This document shows, piece after piece, positions 7,894 to 16,698 of a stretch of 64,000 bases of DNA. The notes under the pieces are model-generated. The model did not search any database, was not told the DNA's origin, and saw nothing but the letters and a program-made list of their open reading frames with translations. How positions within the stretch are numbered: the stretch's first letter is position 1; every line of letters begins with the position of its first letter. The position numbers and the translations under genes were made by a program. Source of the DNA: Flavobacterium orientale (GTDB lineage: Bacteria; Bacteroidota; Bacteroidia; Flavobacteriales; Flavobacteriaceae); contig NZ_BMFG01000003.1 of NCBI RefSeq assembly GCF_014638005.1, forward strand, positions 221,353 through 285,352, in the 5' to 3' direction.

Positions 7894-8325
7894 ATGAAAA
7901 TCTCAATTGGAAACGATCACGCTGGCCCGGATTATAAAAAAGCCATCGTTGATTTTTTAGAAAAACAAGGTCACGAAGTCATTAATCACGGAACCAACTC
8001 AACAGATAGTGTTGATTATCCCGATTTTGGTCATCCTGTTGCGACAGATGTTGAGACCGGAAAAGCCGATTTAGGTATCGTAATTTGCGGCAGCGGAAAT
8101 GGCATCGCAATGACCGTCAACAAACACCAAGGAATCAGAGCTGCTTTGTGTTGGACAAAAGAAATTGCGGCTTTGGCCAAACAACATAACGATGCGAATA
8201 TCATTAGTATTCCAGCACGATTTACTTCGATTCCGCAAGCGGTGGAAATGGTTGATACTTTCTTGAAAACTGATTTTGAAGGCGGAAGACATCAGAATCG
8301 AGTGAATAAAATTGCTTGTCAATAA
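7894..8325 (+). CDS. rpiB: Ribose-5-phosphate isomerase B
   Basis: The 143-residue protein belongs to the RpiB/LacAB family. It has the N-terminal GNDHAGPDYK motif, the active-site Cys65 within VICGSGNG and the HNDAN motif (98-102). It interconverts ribose 5-phosphate and ribulose 5-phosphate in the pentose phosphate pathway. Length and motifs are complete. The next gene starts 3 bases after the stop, suggesting co-transcription. Confidence 0.94.
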   Translation: MKISIGNDHAGPDYKKAIVDFLEKQGHEVINHGTNSTDSVDYPDFGHPVATDVETGKADLGIVICGSGNGIAMTVNKHQGIRAALCWTKEIAALAKQHNDANIISIPARFTSIPQAVEMVDTFLKTDFEGGRHQNRVNKIACQ

Positions 8326-8328
8326 AAC

Positions 8329-8679
8329 ATGAATAATCTCGAAAAATTATCAGATAATCAATTGATTAATTTATTTAATGGAGGTAATATTGATACTGAT
8401 TTAAAAAATAAATTGATTAATGAAATTGATAGAAGAGATTTAGAGAAAATTAAAAATAAGAAAGAATCAATTTCAAAATTTCAAAAAGTATTTGTCTTTT
8501 TTACAAGTATTTTTTTGTTTAAATATCATATTAAAATTGCAAATGGTTTTTTGATGAATGGAAATAAAAAACTTTATAATGAATATTGGAGATGGTATTC
8601 GTTTGGAGTAGGTTTTAAATTTATTTTATTACTTCTTATAGCAAAGTATTTATTAAAGCCAAAAATATTAATGTTTTAA
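8329..8679 (+). CDS. Small membrane protein of unknown function
   Basis: I do not recognise this 116-residue protein. The first 50 residues are charged and rich in Asn, Lys, Asp and Leu (LSDNQLINLFNGGNIDTDLK). Two hydrophobic segments follow, at about 52-62 and 93-108. Its codons are more AT-rich than those of rpiB and the efflux gene on either side. Spacing is 3 bases after rpiB and 11 bases before the cation efflux gene, so it lies inside an apparent three-gene unit. Confidence 0.6.
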   Translation: MNNLEKLSDNQLINLFNGGNIDTDLKNKLINEIDRRDLEKIKNKKESISKFQKVFVFFTSIFLFKYHIKIANGFLMNGNKKLYNEYWRWYSFGVGFKFILLLLIAKYLLKPKILMF

Positions 8680-8690
8680 AAAAAGACTAA

Positions 8691-9596
8691 ATGTCCACCA
8701 ACCCAAAAATCCATAAGCACAACGTAACCGGAAAAAATCTGATTTTATCGATTTTACTCAATACGTTGATTACGATTGCTCAAGTGATTGGTGGAATTAT
8801 TTCGGGTAGTTTGGCTTTAATTTCGGATGCGTTGCACAATTTTTCGGATGTGCTTTCGCTGATTTTTAGTTTGGTAGCTCACAAATTATCCCGACGAAAA
8901 GCTTCTATCAGTCACACATTTGGTTACAAAAGAGCGGAATTAATTGCGGCTTTTATCAATGCCTCAACGTTGATAGTTGTGGCGTTTATATTGATTTATC
9001 ATGCAATAATTAAATTAGCACATCCCGAACCAATTGAATCCAATTTAGTGATTTGGTTGGCACTTTTAGGAATTGCCGTCAATGGATTTTCGGTTTTATT
9101 ACTTCGTAAAGATGCCGCTCATAATTTGAATATGAAGTCGGCTTATTTGCATTTATTCACTGATATGATGGCGTCTGTAGCGGTTTTAACCGGTGGATTG
9201 TTGATGAAATTCTATCAAATTTATTGGGTGGATAGCGTGATGACCTTACTGATTGCTGTTTACTTAATCATAGTTGGAACAGATTTATTTATAAAATCTA
9301 CCAAAATGTTGATGTTGTTTACGCCGGACAACATTGATATCAAAGATATTGTTCGCGAAGTACATCAAATCAAAGGAGTTGGAAAATTACATCACATTCA
9401 TGTGTGGCATTTGAATGAAGAAGAATTGCATTTAGAAGCTCATCTCGACTGTGCAGCCGACATTAAAATGAGTGAATTCAACGATTTATTGCATGAAATT
9501 GAAGAAGTGCTTTATGAAAAATTCAACATCAATCACGTGAATATTCAACCGGAATTTCAGAAGGTTGATCCGAAGGATTTTATTGTGCAGGATTGA
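8691..9596 (+). CDS. Cation diffusion facilitator (zinc/cobalt-type efflux)
   Basis: The 301-residue protein has six membrane segments and a C-terminal cytoplasmic domain of the CDF family (CzcD/ZitB type). The metal-site patterns HNFSD in helix 2 (His49, Asp53) and HLFTD in helix 5 (His154, Asp158) are present, and the C-terminal domain has HHIHVWHLNEEELHLEAH. It exports divalent metals in exchange for protons; zinc is the usual substrate of this His-containing subgroup. The N-terminal HKHN is a short His-containing stretch. Confidence 0.9.
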   Translation: MSTNPKIHKHNVTGKNLILSILLNTLITIAQVIGGIISGSLALISDALHNFSDVLSLIFSLVAHKLSRRKASISHTFGYKRAELIAAFINASTLIVVAFILIYHAIIKLAHPEPIESNLVIWLALLGIAVNGFSVLLLRKDAAHNLNMKSAYLHLFTDMMASVAVLTGGLLMKFYQIYWVDSVMTLLIAVYLIIVGTDLFIKSTKMLMLFTPDNIDIKDIVREVHQIKGVGKLHHIHVWHLNEEELHLEAHLDCAADIKMSEFNDLLHEIEEVLYEKFNINHVNIQPEFQKVDPKDFIVQD

Positions 9597-9647
9597 TGCT
9601 CTTATAAATGAACGAATTTACATTTTTTATCACTATAAATAGTTACA

Positions 9648-11771
9648 ATGAATCAAACCCAATATATTCAATCCGCCACACAACTTCCGGTTAAAGGAAT
9701 TGAAAATACGTTACAACTTCTTTCCGAAGATTGCACCATTCCCTTCATTTCTCGTTATCGGAAAGATCAAACCGGTAATTTAGATGAAGTGCAAATTGAG
9801 CAAATTTTTAAACTTAACAAGCAATTTGAAGAAATCCTTAAGCGAAAAGAATCCATTTTAAAAGCAATTGAAGAGCAAGGACAACTTTCTCCGGAGTTAA
9901 AATTGAAAATTGAAAATTCTTTCGATTTACAAGAAATTGAAGATTTCTACTTACCCTACAAAAAGAAGAAAAAAACCAAAGCTGATGCAGCACGTGAAAA
10001 AGGATTGGAACCCTTAGCCAAAATCATTATGGCACAAAACAGCGATGATATAGAATTTGTAGCTTCCAGATATTTGAATGAGCAAGTAGCCAATGAAGAT
10101 GAAGCGTTACAAGGAGCGAGAGACATTATTGCCGAATGGATCAATGAAAATAGCTTTATTCGAAAAAATCTACGACGTTTATTTCAACGAAAAGCCGTTG
10201 TTTCAACGAAAGTGGTGAAATCAAAAAAAGACGATGAAAACGCTCAAAAATTCAATCAGTATTTTGATTGGGCAGAACCACTTTCAAAAACGCCTTCGCA
10301 TCGATTATTGGCTATGTTGCGTGCAGAAGCTGAAGGTTTTGTAAAAATGAACGTAGAAATCGAACCTGAAGAAGCATTGGAATTCATCGAAAATAATACC
10401 ATTAAAAACAATAAAGAAACCGCACATCAACTTAAATTAGCCATAAAAGACAGCTATAAACGCTTGTTAGAACCAGCCATTTCCAACGAAACGCTACAAG
10501 AATTTAAAACCAAAGCGGATGCAAAAGCCATTGAAGTTTTTGCTCAAAATTTAAGTCAGTTATTGCTTGCTCCGCCTTTGGGTGAAAAGCGAATTTTGGC
10601 TATCGATCCAGGTTATCGTTCGGGTTGTAAAGTGGTTTGTTTGGATGAAAAAGGTGATTTGTTATACAATGAAACCATTTATCCACATCCGCCTCAGAAT
10701 GAAAATGCAATGGCTATGAAAAAAATTCGTTCGATGGTCAATGCTTATAACATTGAAGCAATTTCAATCGGAAACGGAACTGCCAGCCGTGAAACGGAAT
10801 TTTTCATCAAAAAAATTGCTTTTGACAAACCGATTCAAGTGTTTGTAGTTTCTGAAGCCGGAGCATCGGTTTATTCAGCATCTAAAATTGCACGCGATGA
10901 ATTTCCAAATTATGATGTAACCGTTCGTGGATCCGTTTCTATTGGAAGAAGACTTTCAGATCCGTTAGCAGAATTGGTAAAAATTGATGCCAAATCAATC
11001 GGAGTGGGGCAATACCAACACGATGTAGATCAAGCAAAATTAAAAGAAGAATTAGATACTGTAGTGGTTCGATGCGTAAATTCGGTTGGGGTAAATTTGA
11101 ACACCGCCAGTAAATCATTGTTAAGTTATGTTTCCGGAATTGGCGAAAAAATGGCTGAAAACATCGTAAATTTTCGTTCGGAAAATGGTCCGTTTGAAGA
11201 TCGAAAGCAATTGAAAAAAGTGCCACGATTAGGCGAAAAAGCGTATCAGCAAGCAGCAGCTTTTATTCGTATTCAAAACGGGAAAAACCCATTGGATAAT
11301 TCGGCAGTACATCCTGAGGCTTATTCAATTGTGGAAAAAATGGCGAAAGATTTGAAAATTTCATTAACTGATTTAATAGGAAATAAAGAAAAAATTTCCT
11401 TAATCAAACCCGAAAATTATACCAACCAAACCATTGGAATTTTAGGAATAAAAGACATCTTAAAAGAACTCGAAAAACCCGGATTAGATCCGAGAAAATC
11501 GGCAAAGGTTTTTGAATTTGACCCGAATGTGAAGAAAATGTCTGATTTACGAACCGGAATGATTTTACCCGGAATTATCAATAACATTACTGCTTTTGGA
11601 TGCTTTGTAGATATCGGATTAAAGGAAAGCGGTTTGGTTCATATTTCACAACTCAAAGCTGGATTTGTTTCGGATGTAAATGAAGTGGTGAAACTACATC
11701 AACATGTGCAAGTCAAAGTGGTTGAGGTGGATGATGTGAGGAAACGGATTCAGTTGACGATGGTGTTGTGA
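9648..11771 (+). CDS. tex: Tex-family RNA-binding transcription accessory protein
   Basis: The 707-residue protein has the Tex layout: an N-terminal helical region, a YqgF/RNase-H-like domain starting near IDPGYRSG (319-326), helix-hairpin-helix motifs (TASKSLLSYVSGIGEKMAENI) and a C-terminal S1 domain (about 630-705, GIINNITAFGCFVDIG). Tex proteins bind nucleic acid and affect transcription and stress survival. The gene stands alone and ends in the inverted repeat at 11771-11827. Confidence 0.95.
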   Translation: MNQTQYIQSATQLPVKGIENTLQLLSEDCTIPFISRYRKDQTGNLDEVQIEQIFKLNKQFEEILKRKESILKAIEEQGQLSPELKLKIENSFDLQEIEDFYLPYKKKKKTKADAAREKGLEPLAKIIMAQNSDDIEFVASRYLNEQVANEDEALQGARDIIAEWINENSFIRKNLRRLFQRKAVVSTKVVKSKKDDENAQKFNQYFDWAEPLSKTPSHRLLAMLRAEAEGFVKMNVEIEPEEALEFIENNTIKNNKETAHQLKLAIKDSYKRLLEPAISNETLQEFKTKADAKAIEVFAQNLSQLLLAPPLGEKRILAIDPGYRSGCKVVCLDEKGDLLYNETIYPHPPQNENAMAMKKIRSMVNAYNIEAISIGNGTASRETEFFIKKIAFDKPIQVFVVSEAGASVYSASKIARDEFPNYDVTVRGSVSIGRRLSDPLAELVKIDAKSIGVGQYQHDVDQAKLKEELDTVVVRCVNSVGVNLNTASKSLLSYVSGIGEKMAENIVNFRSENGPFEDRKQLKKVPRLGEKAYQQAAAFIRIQNGKNPLDNSAVHPEAYSIVEKMAKDLKISLTDLIGNKEKISLIKPENYTNQTIGILGIKDILKELEKPGLDPRKSAKVFEFDPNVKKMSDLRTGMILPGIINNITAFGCFVDIGLKESGLVHISQLKAGFVSDVNEVVKLHQHVQVKVVEVDDVRKRIQLTMVL

Positions 11772-11827
11772 AAAGTGTGTAAAAACTATACATCATACTC
11801 AAATAATTATACAATTTACACACTTTT
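11771..11827 (+). terminator. Long-loop inverted repeat after tex
   Basis: AAAAGTGTGTAAA (11771-11783) is matched exactly by its inverted copy at 11815-11827, which ends in TTTT. The loop is 31 bases. It overlaps the last base of the tex stop codon and probably ends or protects that mRNA. Confidence 0.45.
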
Positions 11828-12059
11828 ATATATAACAACTTCATTTTTAAACGCCATTGGAAATCATAGCATTTTATTTTAAAACATTGATAATCAATAA
11901 AATGATTATATAATAAAATGAGTTTACAGAAATTAAGAGTTTTTACTTTTACTAAGGCATTTTTATTGTATTATAGTAATTAGTTAAATTTTAAGTATAA
12001 GGTTTAAGGGTTAGAAAAACCAAAAACTTAAAAATAACAACCTACATATATTTTCTTTT

Positions 12060-12092
12060 AAGCCTCCGAAAATTAATTTTCGGAGGCTTTTC
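12060..12092 (+). terminator. Strong terminator hairpin
   Basis: A perfect 30-base palindrome begins AAGCCTCCGAAAAT, centres on TTAA at 12073-12076 and ends at 12089 in CGGAGGCTT followed by T-rich sequence. It is an intrinsic terminator that could act in both directions. No plus-strand gene lies within 285 bases upstream. Confidence 0.8.
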
Positions 12093-12105
12093 TTTTACAT
12101 TAAAA

Positions 12106-12146
12106 AACTCCAAGTTTCACAAGTTTATTGAGTGAAATTTGGAGTT
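12106..12146 (-). terminator. Terminator hairpin of tatA
   Basis: AACTCCAAGTTTCAC (12106-12120) pairs with GTGAAATTTGGAGTT (12132-12146) with one wobble pair. On the minus strand a run of T follows. It lies 24 bases beyond the tatA stop. Confidence 0.7.
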
Positions 12147-12170
12147 TTTAGTGATGGAATACTTTTAAAG

Positions 12171-12368
12171 TTATTCCTTTTTATCGTCTTCTTTTTTGTC
12201 AGCTGGTTGGTCTTCTTTAGCGGCATTTTTAAATTCCTTGATACCACTTCCTAAACCTTTCATCAATTCCGGAATTTTTTTACCTCCAAAAAGCAATAAA
12301 ACCACAAGTATAATCAAACCTATTTGCCAAGGTCCAATAAATCCTAAAAAGGGAGCTAAATTGTTCAT
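12171..12368 (-). CDS. tatA: Twin-arginine translocase TatA/E
   Basis: The 65-residue protein has one N-terminal membrane helix ([23 protein letters not shown] is covered by 12-34), the conserved FGGKKIPEL hinge, an amphipathic helix ([15 protein letters not shown]) and a charged tail, as in TatA/E. It forms the pore for folded proteins with twin-arginine signals. tatC is not adjacent. A TAnnTTTG element lies 24 bases upstream of the start. Confidence 0.93.
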   Translation of the reverse strand: MNNLAPFLGFIGPWQIGLIILVVLLLFGGKKIPELMKGLGSGIKEFKNAAKEDQPADKKEDDKKE

Positions 12369-12391
12369 GTTTTCAACTAATTATTAAGAGG

Positions 12392-12399
12392 CAAAGGTA
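12392..12399 (-). promoter_or_regulatory. TAnnTTTG -7 promoter element for tatA
   Basis: The minus strand reads TACCTTTG 24 bases before the tatA ATG, an exact match to the Bacteroidota -7 consensus. Confidence 0.55.
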
Positions 12400-12517
12400 A
12401 TAATAAAAATACTTTTAAATTCTGCTTAAGATAATTATTATTCTAATCAAACGTTAAAGTCATCAAAAAATAATTAAAAACAGATTCTCTCTAAAGTTTA
12501 AAGGAAACTGAATTTAG

Positions 12518-12525
12518 TATATTTG
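12518..12525 (+). promoter_or_regulatory. TAnnTTTG -7 promoter element for the M23 peptidase gene
   Basis: TATATTTG matches the -7 consensus. Its last G is the first base of a GTG that opens the longest reading frame. Transcription should therefore begin beyond that GTG, which supports the ATG at 12543 as the true start. Confidence 0.6.
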
Positions 12526-12542
12526 TGACACAAAAGTTGCAC

Positions 12543-13412
12543 ATGTTGGGAAAAAAACTAAAAAGACAAAAACTAAAAAACAGACTTTTCAATAAAAGAA
12601 GGTTGGTTATTCTCAACGAAGATACGTTTGAGGAGATATTTTCATTGAAATTAAACCTGATGAATGTTTTTGTGGTATTGACTATATCCTCAATTCTTTT
12701 AATTGCAATAACCACCTATATCATTGCTTTTACACCTTTAAGAGAATACATTCCGGGTTATACTTCCGGCAAATTAAAAAGAGAAGCTACATTACTTTCT
12801 GTTAAATCGGATTCTTTAGAAATTGAAGTTAAAAAGAACGAAGCCTATATTCAGTCCATTCGTAAAATATTGACAGGTGATTTGGAATATGCAAAATTCA
12901 ATAAAGATTCGGTTTTAAATGCAGAAGTTCAAGACCCTTCAAAATATCAATTGAATCCATCAAAAGAAGAGTTGCAATTGCGAGAGCAAGTTGCTCAAGA
13001 AGACAAGTACAATCTTTTTGAAAAGGCCAAATCAAATATGAGTTTGGTTTTGTTTCCACCAGCAAAAGGTCATGTTACAGATAAATACAATGCACAAAAC
13101 AAACATTTTGCTGTAGATATTGCTTTGGCAAAAGACACGCCAATCAAAGCTGTCGCAAATGGAACAGTAATTTTTTCAGATTGGACACCAACAACCGGAA
13201 ACGTAATCATAATAAACCATAAAGATGGAATTCTGTCGGTTTACAAACACGCAGCCACTTTGACCAAAACACAAGGAAACGTAGTAAGAACCGGTGAAGT
13301 AATTGCTTTGGCAGGTTCAACAGGAAAAGAATCAACAGGAATTCATTTGCATTTTGAGTTATGGAAAGATGGTTATCCAATTGATCCTTCACAATTTATT
13401 GATTTTGAATAA
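12543..13412 (+). CDS. M23 family peptidoglycan metallopeptidase
   Basis: The 289-residue protein (from the ATG at 12543) has a basic N-terminus and one membrane helix (about 38-62). A coiled-coil-like linker follows, then a C-terminal LytM/M23 domain. Zinc ligands are visible as HFAVD (188-192) and HLHFE (268-272), so the enzyme is probably active; the usual HxGxD has Ala in place of Gly. It should cut peptide cross-links in the periplasm. The GH3-like gene starts one base after its stop codon, so the two are co-transcribed. Confidence 0.9.
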   Translation: MLGKKLKRQKLKNRLFNKRRLVILNEDTFEEIFSLKLNLMNVFVVLTISSILLIAITTYIIAFTPLREYIPGYTSGKLKREATLLSVKSDSLEIEVKKNEAYIQSIRKILTGDLEYAKFNKDSVLNAEVQDPSKYQLNPSKEELQLREQVAQEDKYNLFEKAKSNMSLVLFPPAKGHVTDKYNAQNKHFAVDIALAKDTPIKAVANGTVIFSDWTPTTGNVIIINHKDGILSVYKHAATLTKTQGNVVRTGEVIALAGSTGKESTGIHLHFELWKDGYPIDPSQFIDFE

Positions 13413-13413
13413 T

Positions 13414-14934
13414 ATGCGAATTAAAGTTTTAGCCGCTAAACTTTTAGCAAAAAAAGTACATAAAGACACACTCAAGTGGACTTCCAATCCGGTTGCAACA
13501 CAACAAAATGTTTTAAAAAAGCTTATTGAAGCTGCAAGTTATACCAAGTTTGGAGTAGATCATTCTTTTTCAAAAATTAAATCAGCTGAGGATTTTTCAA
13601 AACAAGTTCCGGTTCGAGATTACGAAGCATTAAAACCCTATGTTGATTTGGTTATTGAAGGTAAAAAAGACATTCTTTGGAAAGGGAAACCGGTGTATTT
13701 TGCCAAAACATCGGGCACGACTTCAGGAGCAAAATATATTCCGTTAACCAGAGAGTCTATTCCGTTTCATGTTCAAGCGGCAAGAAACGCTCTTTTGAGT
13801 TATATATATGAAACCGGTAATGCGGATTTTGTAAAAGGGAAAATGATTTTCCTGCAAGGAAGTCCTATTTTAGAAGAAAAAAACGGCATTAAATTGGGCA
13901 GACTTTCAGGAATTGTAGCCCATTATGTTCCAAAATATTTATCAAAAAACAGAATGCCATCATGGGAAACCAATTGTATTGAAGATTGGGAAACCAAAGT
14001 TAACGCCATTGTTGATGAAACGTTTAATGAAAACATGACCCTAATTTCCGGAATTCCGGCTTGGGTACAAATGTATTTTGAAAAGTTGCAACAAAAAACC
14101 GGACAAACGGTTGGCGAACTTTTTAAAAACTTCAGTTTGTATGTTTACGGCGGAGTAAATTTTGAACCTTATAGGGCCAAATTCGAAAACTTAATAGGAA
14201 GAAAAGTAGCTGCTATAGAATTATTTCCTGCGTCTGAAGGTTTTTTTGCTTATCAAGATTCGCAGAATGAAAAAGGCATGTTGTTGTTGTTAAATCATGG
14301 TATTTTTTATGAATTTATAAAAGCAGACGAATTTTTTACCAATCCCGAAGGTTCGGGACCTAAACGATATACCATTGGCGAAGTTGAGTTAGGCGTGAAT
14401 TATGCTCTAATCATTTCAACCAATGCAGGACTTTGGGCTTATAATATTGGTGACACAGTTCAGTTTACTTCACTCAAACCCCACCGTGTGATTGTATCCG
14501 GTAGAATCAAGCATTTTATTTCCGCTTTTGGCGAACATGTAATTGGGAAAGAAGTAGAACATGCTTTGAAAGAAGCCATGGAAAATTCAACAATAAGAAT
14601 CAACGAGTTTACAGTTGCTCCACAAATTACACCCGAAACCGGGTTGCCTTATCACGAATGGCTTATTGAGTTTGATCATGAAGCTTCGAGTGAGCCGGAT
14701 AATTTAGAGGCTTTTGCTTTAAAAATTGATGACGCCATGCGAAAACAAAATAGCTATTATGACGATTTGATTGTAGGCAAAGTATTGCGAACTTTGGTTA
14801 TCACAAAAGTGGAACAAAATGGTTTTCAAAATTATATGAAATCAATAGGAAAACTTGGAGGACAAAACAAATTGCCTCGTTTGAGTAACGATAGAGCTAT
14901 TGCCGATATTTTGGTAAAAAACAATAAAAAATAG
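13414..14934 (+). CDS. GH3 auxin-responsive-promoter family adenylate-forming enzyme
   Basis: The 506-residue protein resembles plant GH3 acyl-amido synthetases. The ATP-binding motif FAKTSGTTSGAKYIPLT, the FPASEGFFAY motif and the C-terminal YNIGDTVQF...SGRIKHFISAFGEHV segment are all present. The family activates carboxylates as acyl-adenylates and joins them to an amine; the bacterial substrate is unknown. The longest frame begins 37 codons earlier inside the M23 gene. I place the start at the ATG right after the M23 stop, where MRIKVLAAKLLAKK begins as in homologues. Confidence 0.88.
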   Translation: MRIKVLAAKLLAKKVHKDTLKWTSNPVATQQNVLKKLIEAASYTKFGVDHSFSKIKSAEDFSKQVPVRDYEALKPYVDLVIEGKKDILWKGKPVYFAKTSGTTSGAKYIPLTRESIPFHVQAARNALLSYIYETGNADFVKGKMIFLQGSPILEEKNGIKLGRLSGIVAHYVPKYLSKNRMPSWETNCIEDWETKVNAIVDETFNENMTLISGIPAWVQMYFEKLQQKTGQTVGELFKNFSLYVYGGVNFEPYRAKFENLIGRKVAAIELFPASEGFFAYQDSQNEKGMLLLLNHGIFYEFIKADEFFTNPEGSGPKRYTIGEVELGVNYALIISTNAGLWAYNIGDTVQFTSLKPHRVIVSGRIKHFISAFGEHVIGKEVEHALKEAMENSTIRINEFTVAPQITPETGLPYHEWLIEFDHEASSEPDNLEAFALKIDDAMRKQNSYYDDLIVGKVLRTLVITKVEQNGFQNYMKSIGKLGGQNKLPRLSNDRAIADILVKNNKK

Positions 14935-14952
14935 CAACTAAAAATAAAAACC

Positions 14953-14960
14953 TAAATTTG
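14953..14960 (+). promoter_or_regulatory. TAnnTTTG -7 promoter element
   Basis: TAAATTTG lies 40 bases before the ATG of the nucleoside-phosphorylase-like gene. This suggests that gene and the polysaccharide genes behind it have a promoter separate from the M23-GH3 pair. Confidence 0.55.
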
Positions 14961-14999
14961 CACTAGAAACCAAATGTAAAATGGTTTAAAAATCAATAA

Positions 15000-16691
15000 A
15001 TGAAAGAAATAAAAAACATATCCCGTTCTCGGGCTCAGGAATCTTCTGCAGCTATAGAACGATTATACATTACGATGCGTCATTTGTTCAATCGTGGGTT
15101 TTATAAACCTATGGGGGTTTCGGGTGATACACTTAGAGAAGCGTTGTTATTATTGCGTCCAGAAATTTATGGAACTATTGCAGAAGAGAAAGTAGAATTA
15201 AACGGATTATTGTATGTAATAGAAAGATTACCTGTAGGAATTGAAGAATGTCGTTTTATCAATTTGACTTCGGATGAAGGTTATTCTAAATCACATTTTC
15301 AAGCCATTGTTCCACCCAAAAGAAGACGTAATTGTTATCGCATTGATGAAGAACAGATGAACGTTGAAATTACGCGAGGACGTTCAGATATTTATGATAT
15401 TCTTACTCATTTAACTTTCATTTTTATAGAATCACATAAAATTAAAGATAGGGTTTTATTAGACGAAAATAATTTTGAAGTGACCCGTGATTGGGAAAAA
15501 CTAGAACAAGTTGTTTTACAAAGCAAAAAACTAACTTTAATTGATAAAGAAAAAGCAATTTCACATGCTTCAAATATTTTAGGAAGACCTTTCTCTGAAG
15601 TGTTGGCCATTTATGATGATTTTGGAACCAAAGAAAAACCGGATAGATTTCTTCACATTATCTACTGGTTAGGAAAGTTAGCCATTGATGAGGTAATTCA
15701 AAACAACAAAAGAACCATTACATTCAGCCCAATTCTTAGAGAACGATTAGGACATCACATTCATGGTGAAATTTGGGCAACAAACATCAAAGAGGTTTTA
15801 CTCAAAAACAATCTTATCAATAGACCTATTCACATTATTAGTGCGAATATGCACAGTGTGATGAATTCCATTTTTTCAAAACAAGCAATTGGTTCAAAAT
15901 ATAAAGGTGCAGATACCTATGCAATTTATGAAGATTTAAGCAAATCAGGAGCTAATGATTTGAGAGCAAAGGTGGAGACATTGGCGTTACAAAACGGCAT
16001 GATTTCGTTACCGGATCAATCAGGAACCAATATTGATGTTCAAATTTTTGATATAGAAAAAGTAGATTTTTCAAAATCAGATTTTTCTAAGGCAAACTTC
16101 AAAGAAGAAAAACCGGTAATCATTGTTATGGATTACGCCTTTGGTGAGCAAGCCTATGAAACCATTGATGAGTTGTTAAAACCTTTTAAATCAGGAAAAG
16201 AAAAGACCCATTTAAATGTAGAATCAGTTTCTATCATGGGAAAAGCCGGAATTTTAGAGGGTGGAAAAGGAGATATCATGATTCCGAATGCTCACATCAA
16301 TGAAGGTACGGCAGATAATTATCCGTTTAAAAATGAATTAACCAAAAAAATGTTTGATGGAAATGGTATTCCTGTTTGTGCCGGACCAATGGTTACAGTT
16401 TTAGGAACATCATTACAAAACAAAGATTTATTAAAGTTTTTTCATGATTCCACCTGGGGCGTTATTGGTTTAGAAATGGAAGGAGCTTATTATCAAAAAG
16501 CAATTCAATCGGCATCAAAAATCAGAAAAAGTATACATCCTGACGTAAAAGTGCGTTATGCTTATTATGCTTCAGATAATCCTTTAGAAACAGGAAGCAC
16601 GCTTGCTTCAGGAGGATTAGGAACTACCGGAGTTAAACCTACTTATCTGATTACAATTAAAATATTAGAACAAATTTTTAATATAAAATAA
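15000..16691 (+). CDS. DUF6909-like protein with nucleoside-phosphorylase-like C-terminal half
   Basis: The 563-residue cytoplasmic protein is a flavobacterial family, which I believe is DUF6909. The N-terminal half (about 1-240) has no motif I recognise. In the C-terminal half, GLEMEGA (490-496) and YASDNP (523-528) match in order and spacing the ribose-binding Glu motif and the catalytic Asp motif of purine nucleoside phosphorylases and MTA/SAH or AMP nucleosidases. GKAGILEGGKGDIMIP resembles the upstream glycine-rich part of that fold. A nucleosidase or phosphorylase activity is an inference. It is followed after 7 bases by the Wzz-like gene. Confidence 0.7.
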   Translation: MKEIKNISRSRAQESSAAIERLYITMRHLFNRGFYKPMGVSGDTLREALLLLRPEIYGTIAEEKVELNGLLYVIERLPVGIEECRFINLTSDEGYSKSHFQAIVPPKRRRNCYRIDEEQMNVEITRGRSDIYDILTHLTFIFIESHKIKDRVLLDENNFEVTRDWEKLEQVVLQSKKLTLIDKEKAISHASNILGRPFSEVLAIYDDFGTKEKPDRFLHIIYWLGKLAIDEVIQNNKRTITFSPILRERLGHHIHGEIWATNIKEVLLKNNLINRPIHIISANMHSVMNSIFSKQAIGSKYKGADTYAIYEDLSKSGANDLRAKVETLALQNGMISLPDQSGTNIDVQIFDIEKVDFSKSDFSKANFKEEKPVIIVMDYAFGEQAYETIDELLKPFKSGKEKTHLNVESVSIMGKAGILEGGKGDIMIPNAHINEGTADNYPFKNELTKKMFDGNGIPVCAGPMVTVLGTSLQNKDLLKFFHDSTWGVIGLEMEGAYYQKAIQSASKIRKSIHPDVKVRYAYYASDNPLETGSTLASGGLGTTGVKPTYLITIKILEQIFNIK

Positions 16692-16698
16692 CTAATTT

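Larger units (their letters stand above)
11772..12170. other. Gene-free stretch between tex and tatA
   Basis: The 399 bases hold the tex inverted repeat, a possible 21-residue reading frame at 11918-11983 (ATG to TAG, no clear family), and two strong hairpins at 12060-12092 and 12106-12146. The first of these would end a plus-strand transcript from within this stretch, so a short RNA between about 11900 and 12090 is possible. Confidence 0.4.

Noticed and set aside
13303..13413. 37 extra N-terminal codons of the GH3-like gene
   Set aside because: They lie within the M23 peptidase gene in another frame, are unlike the family start, and an ATG with the conserved start lies one base after the M23 stop.
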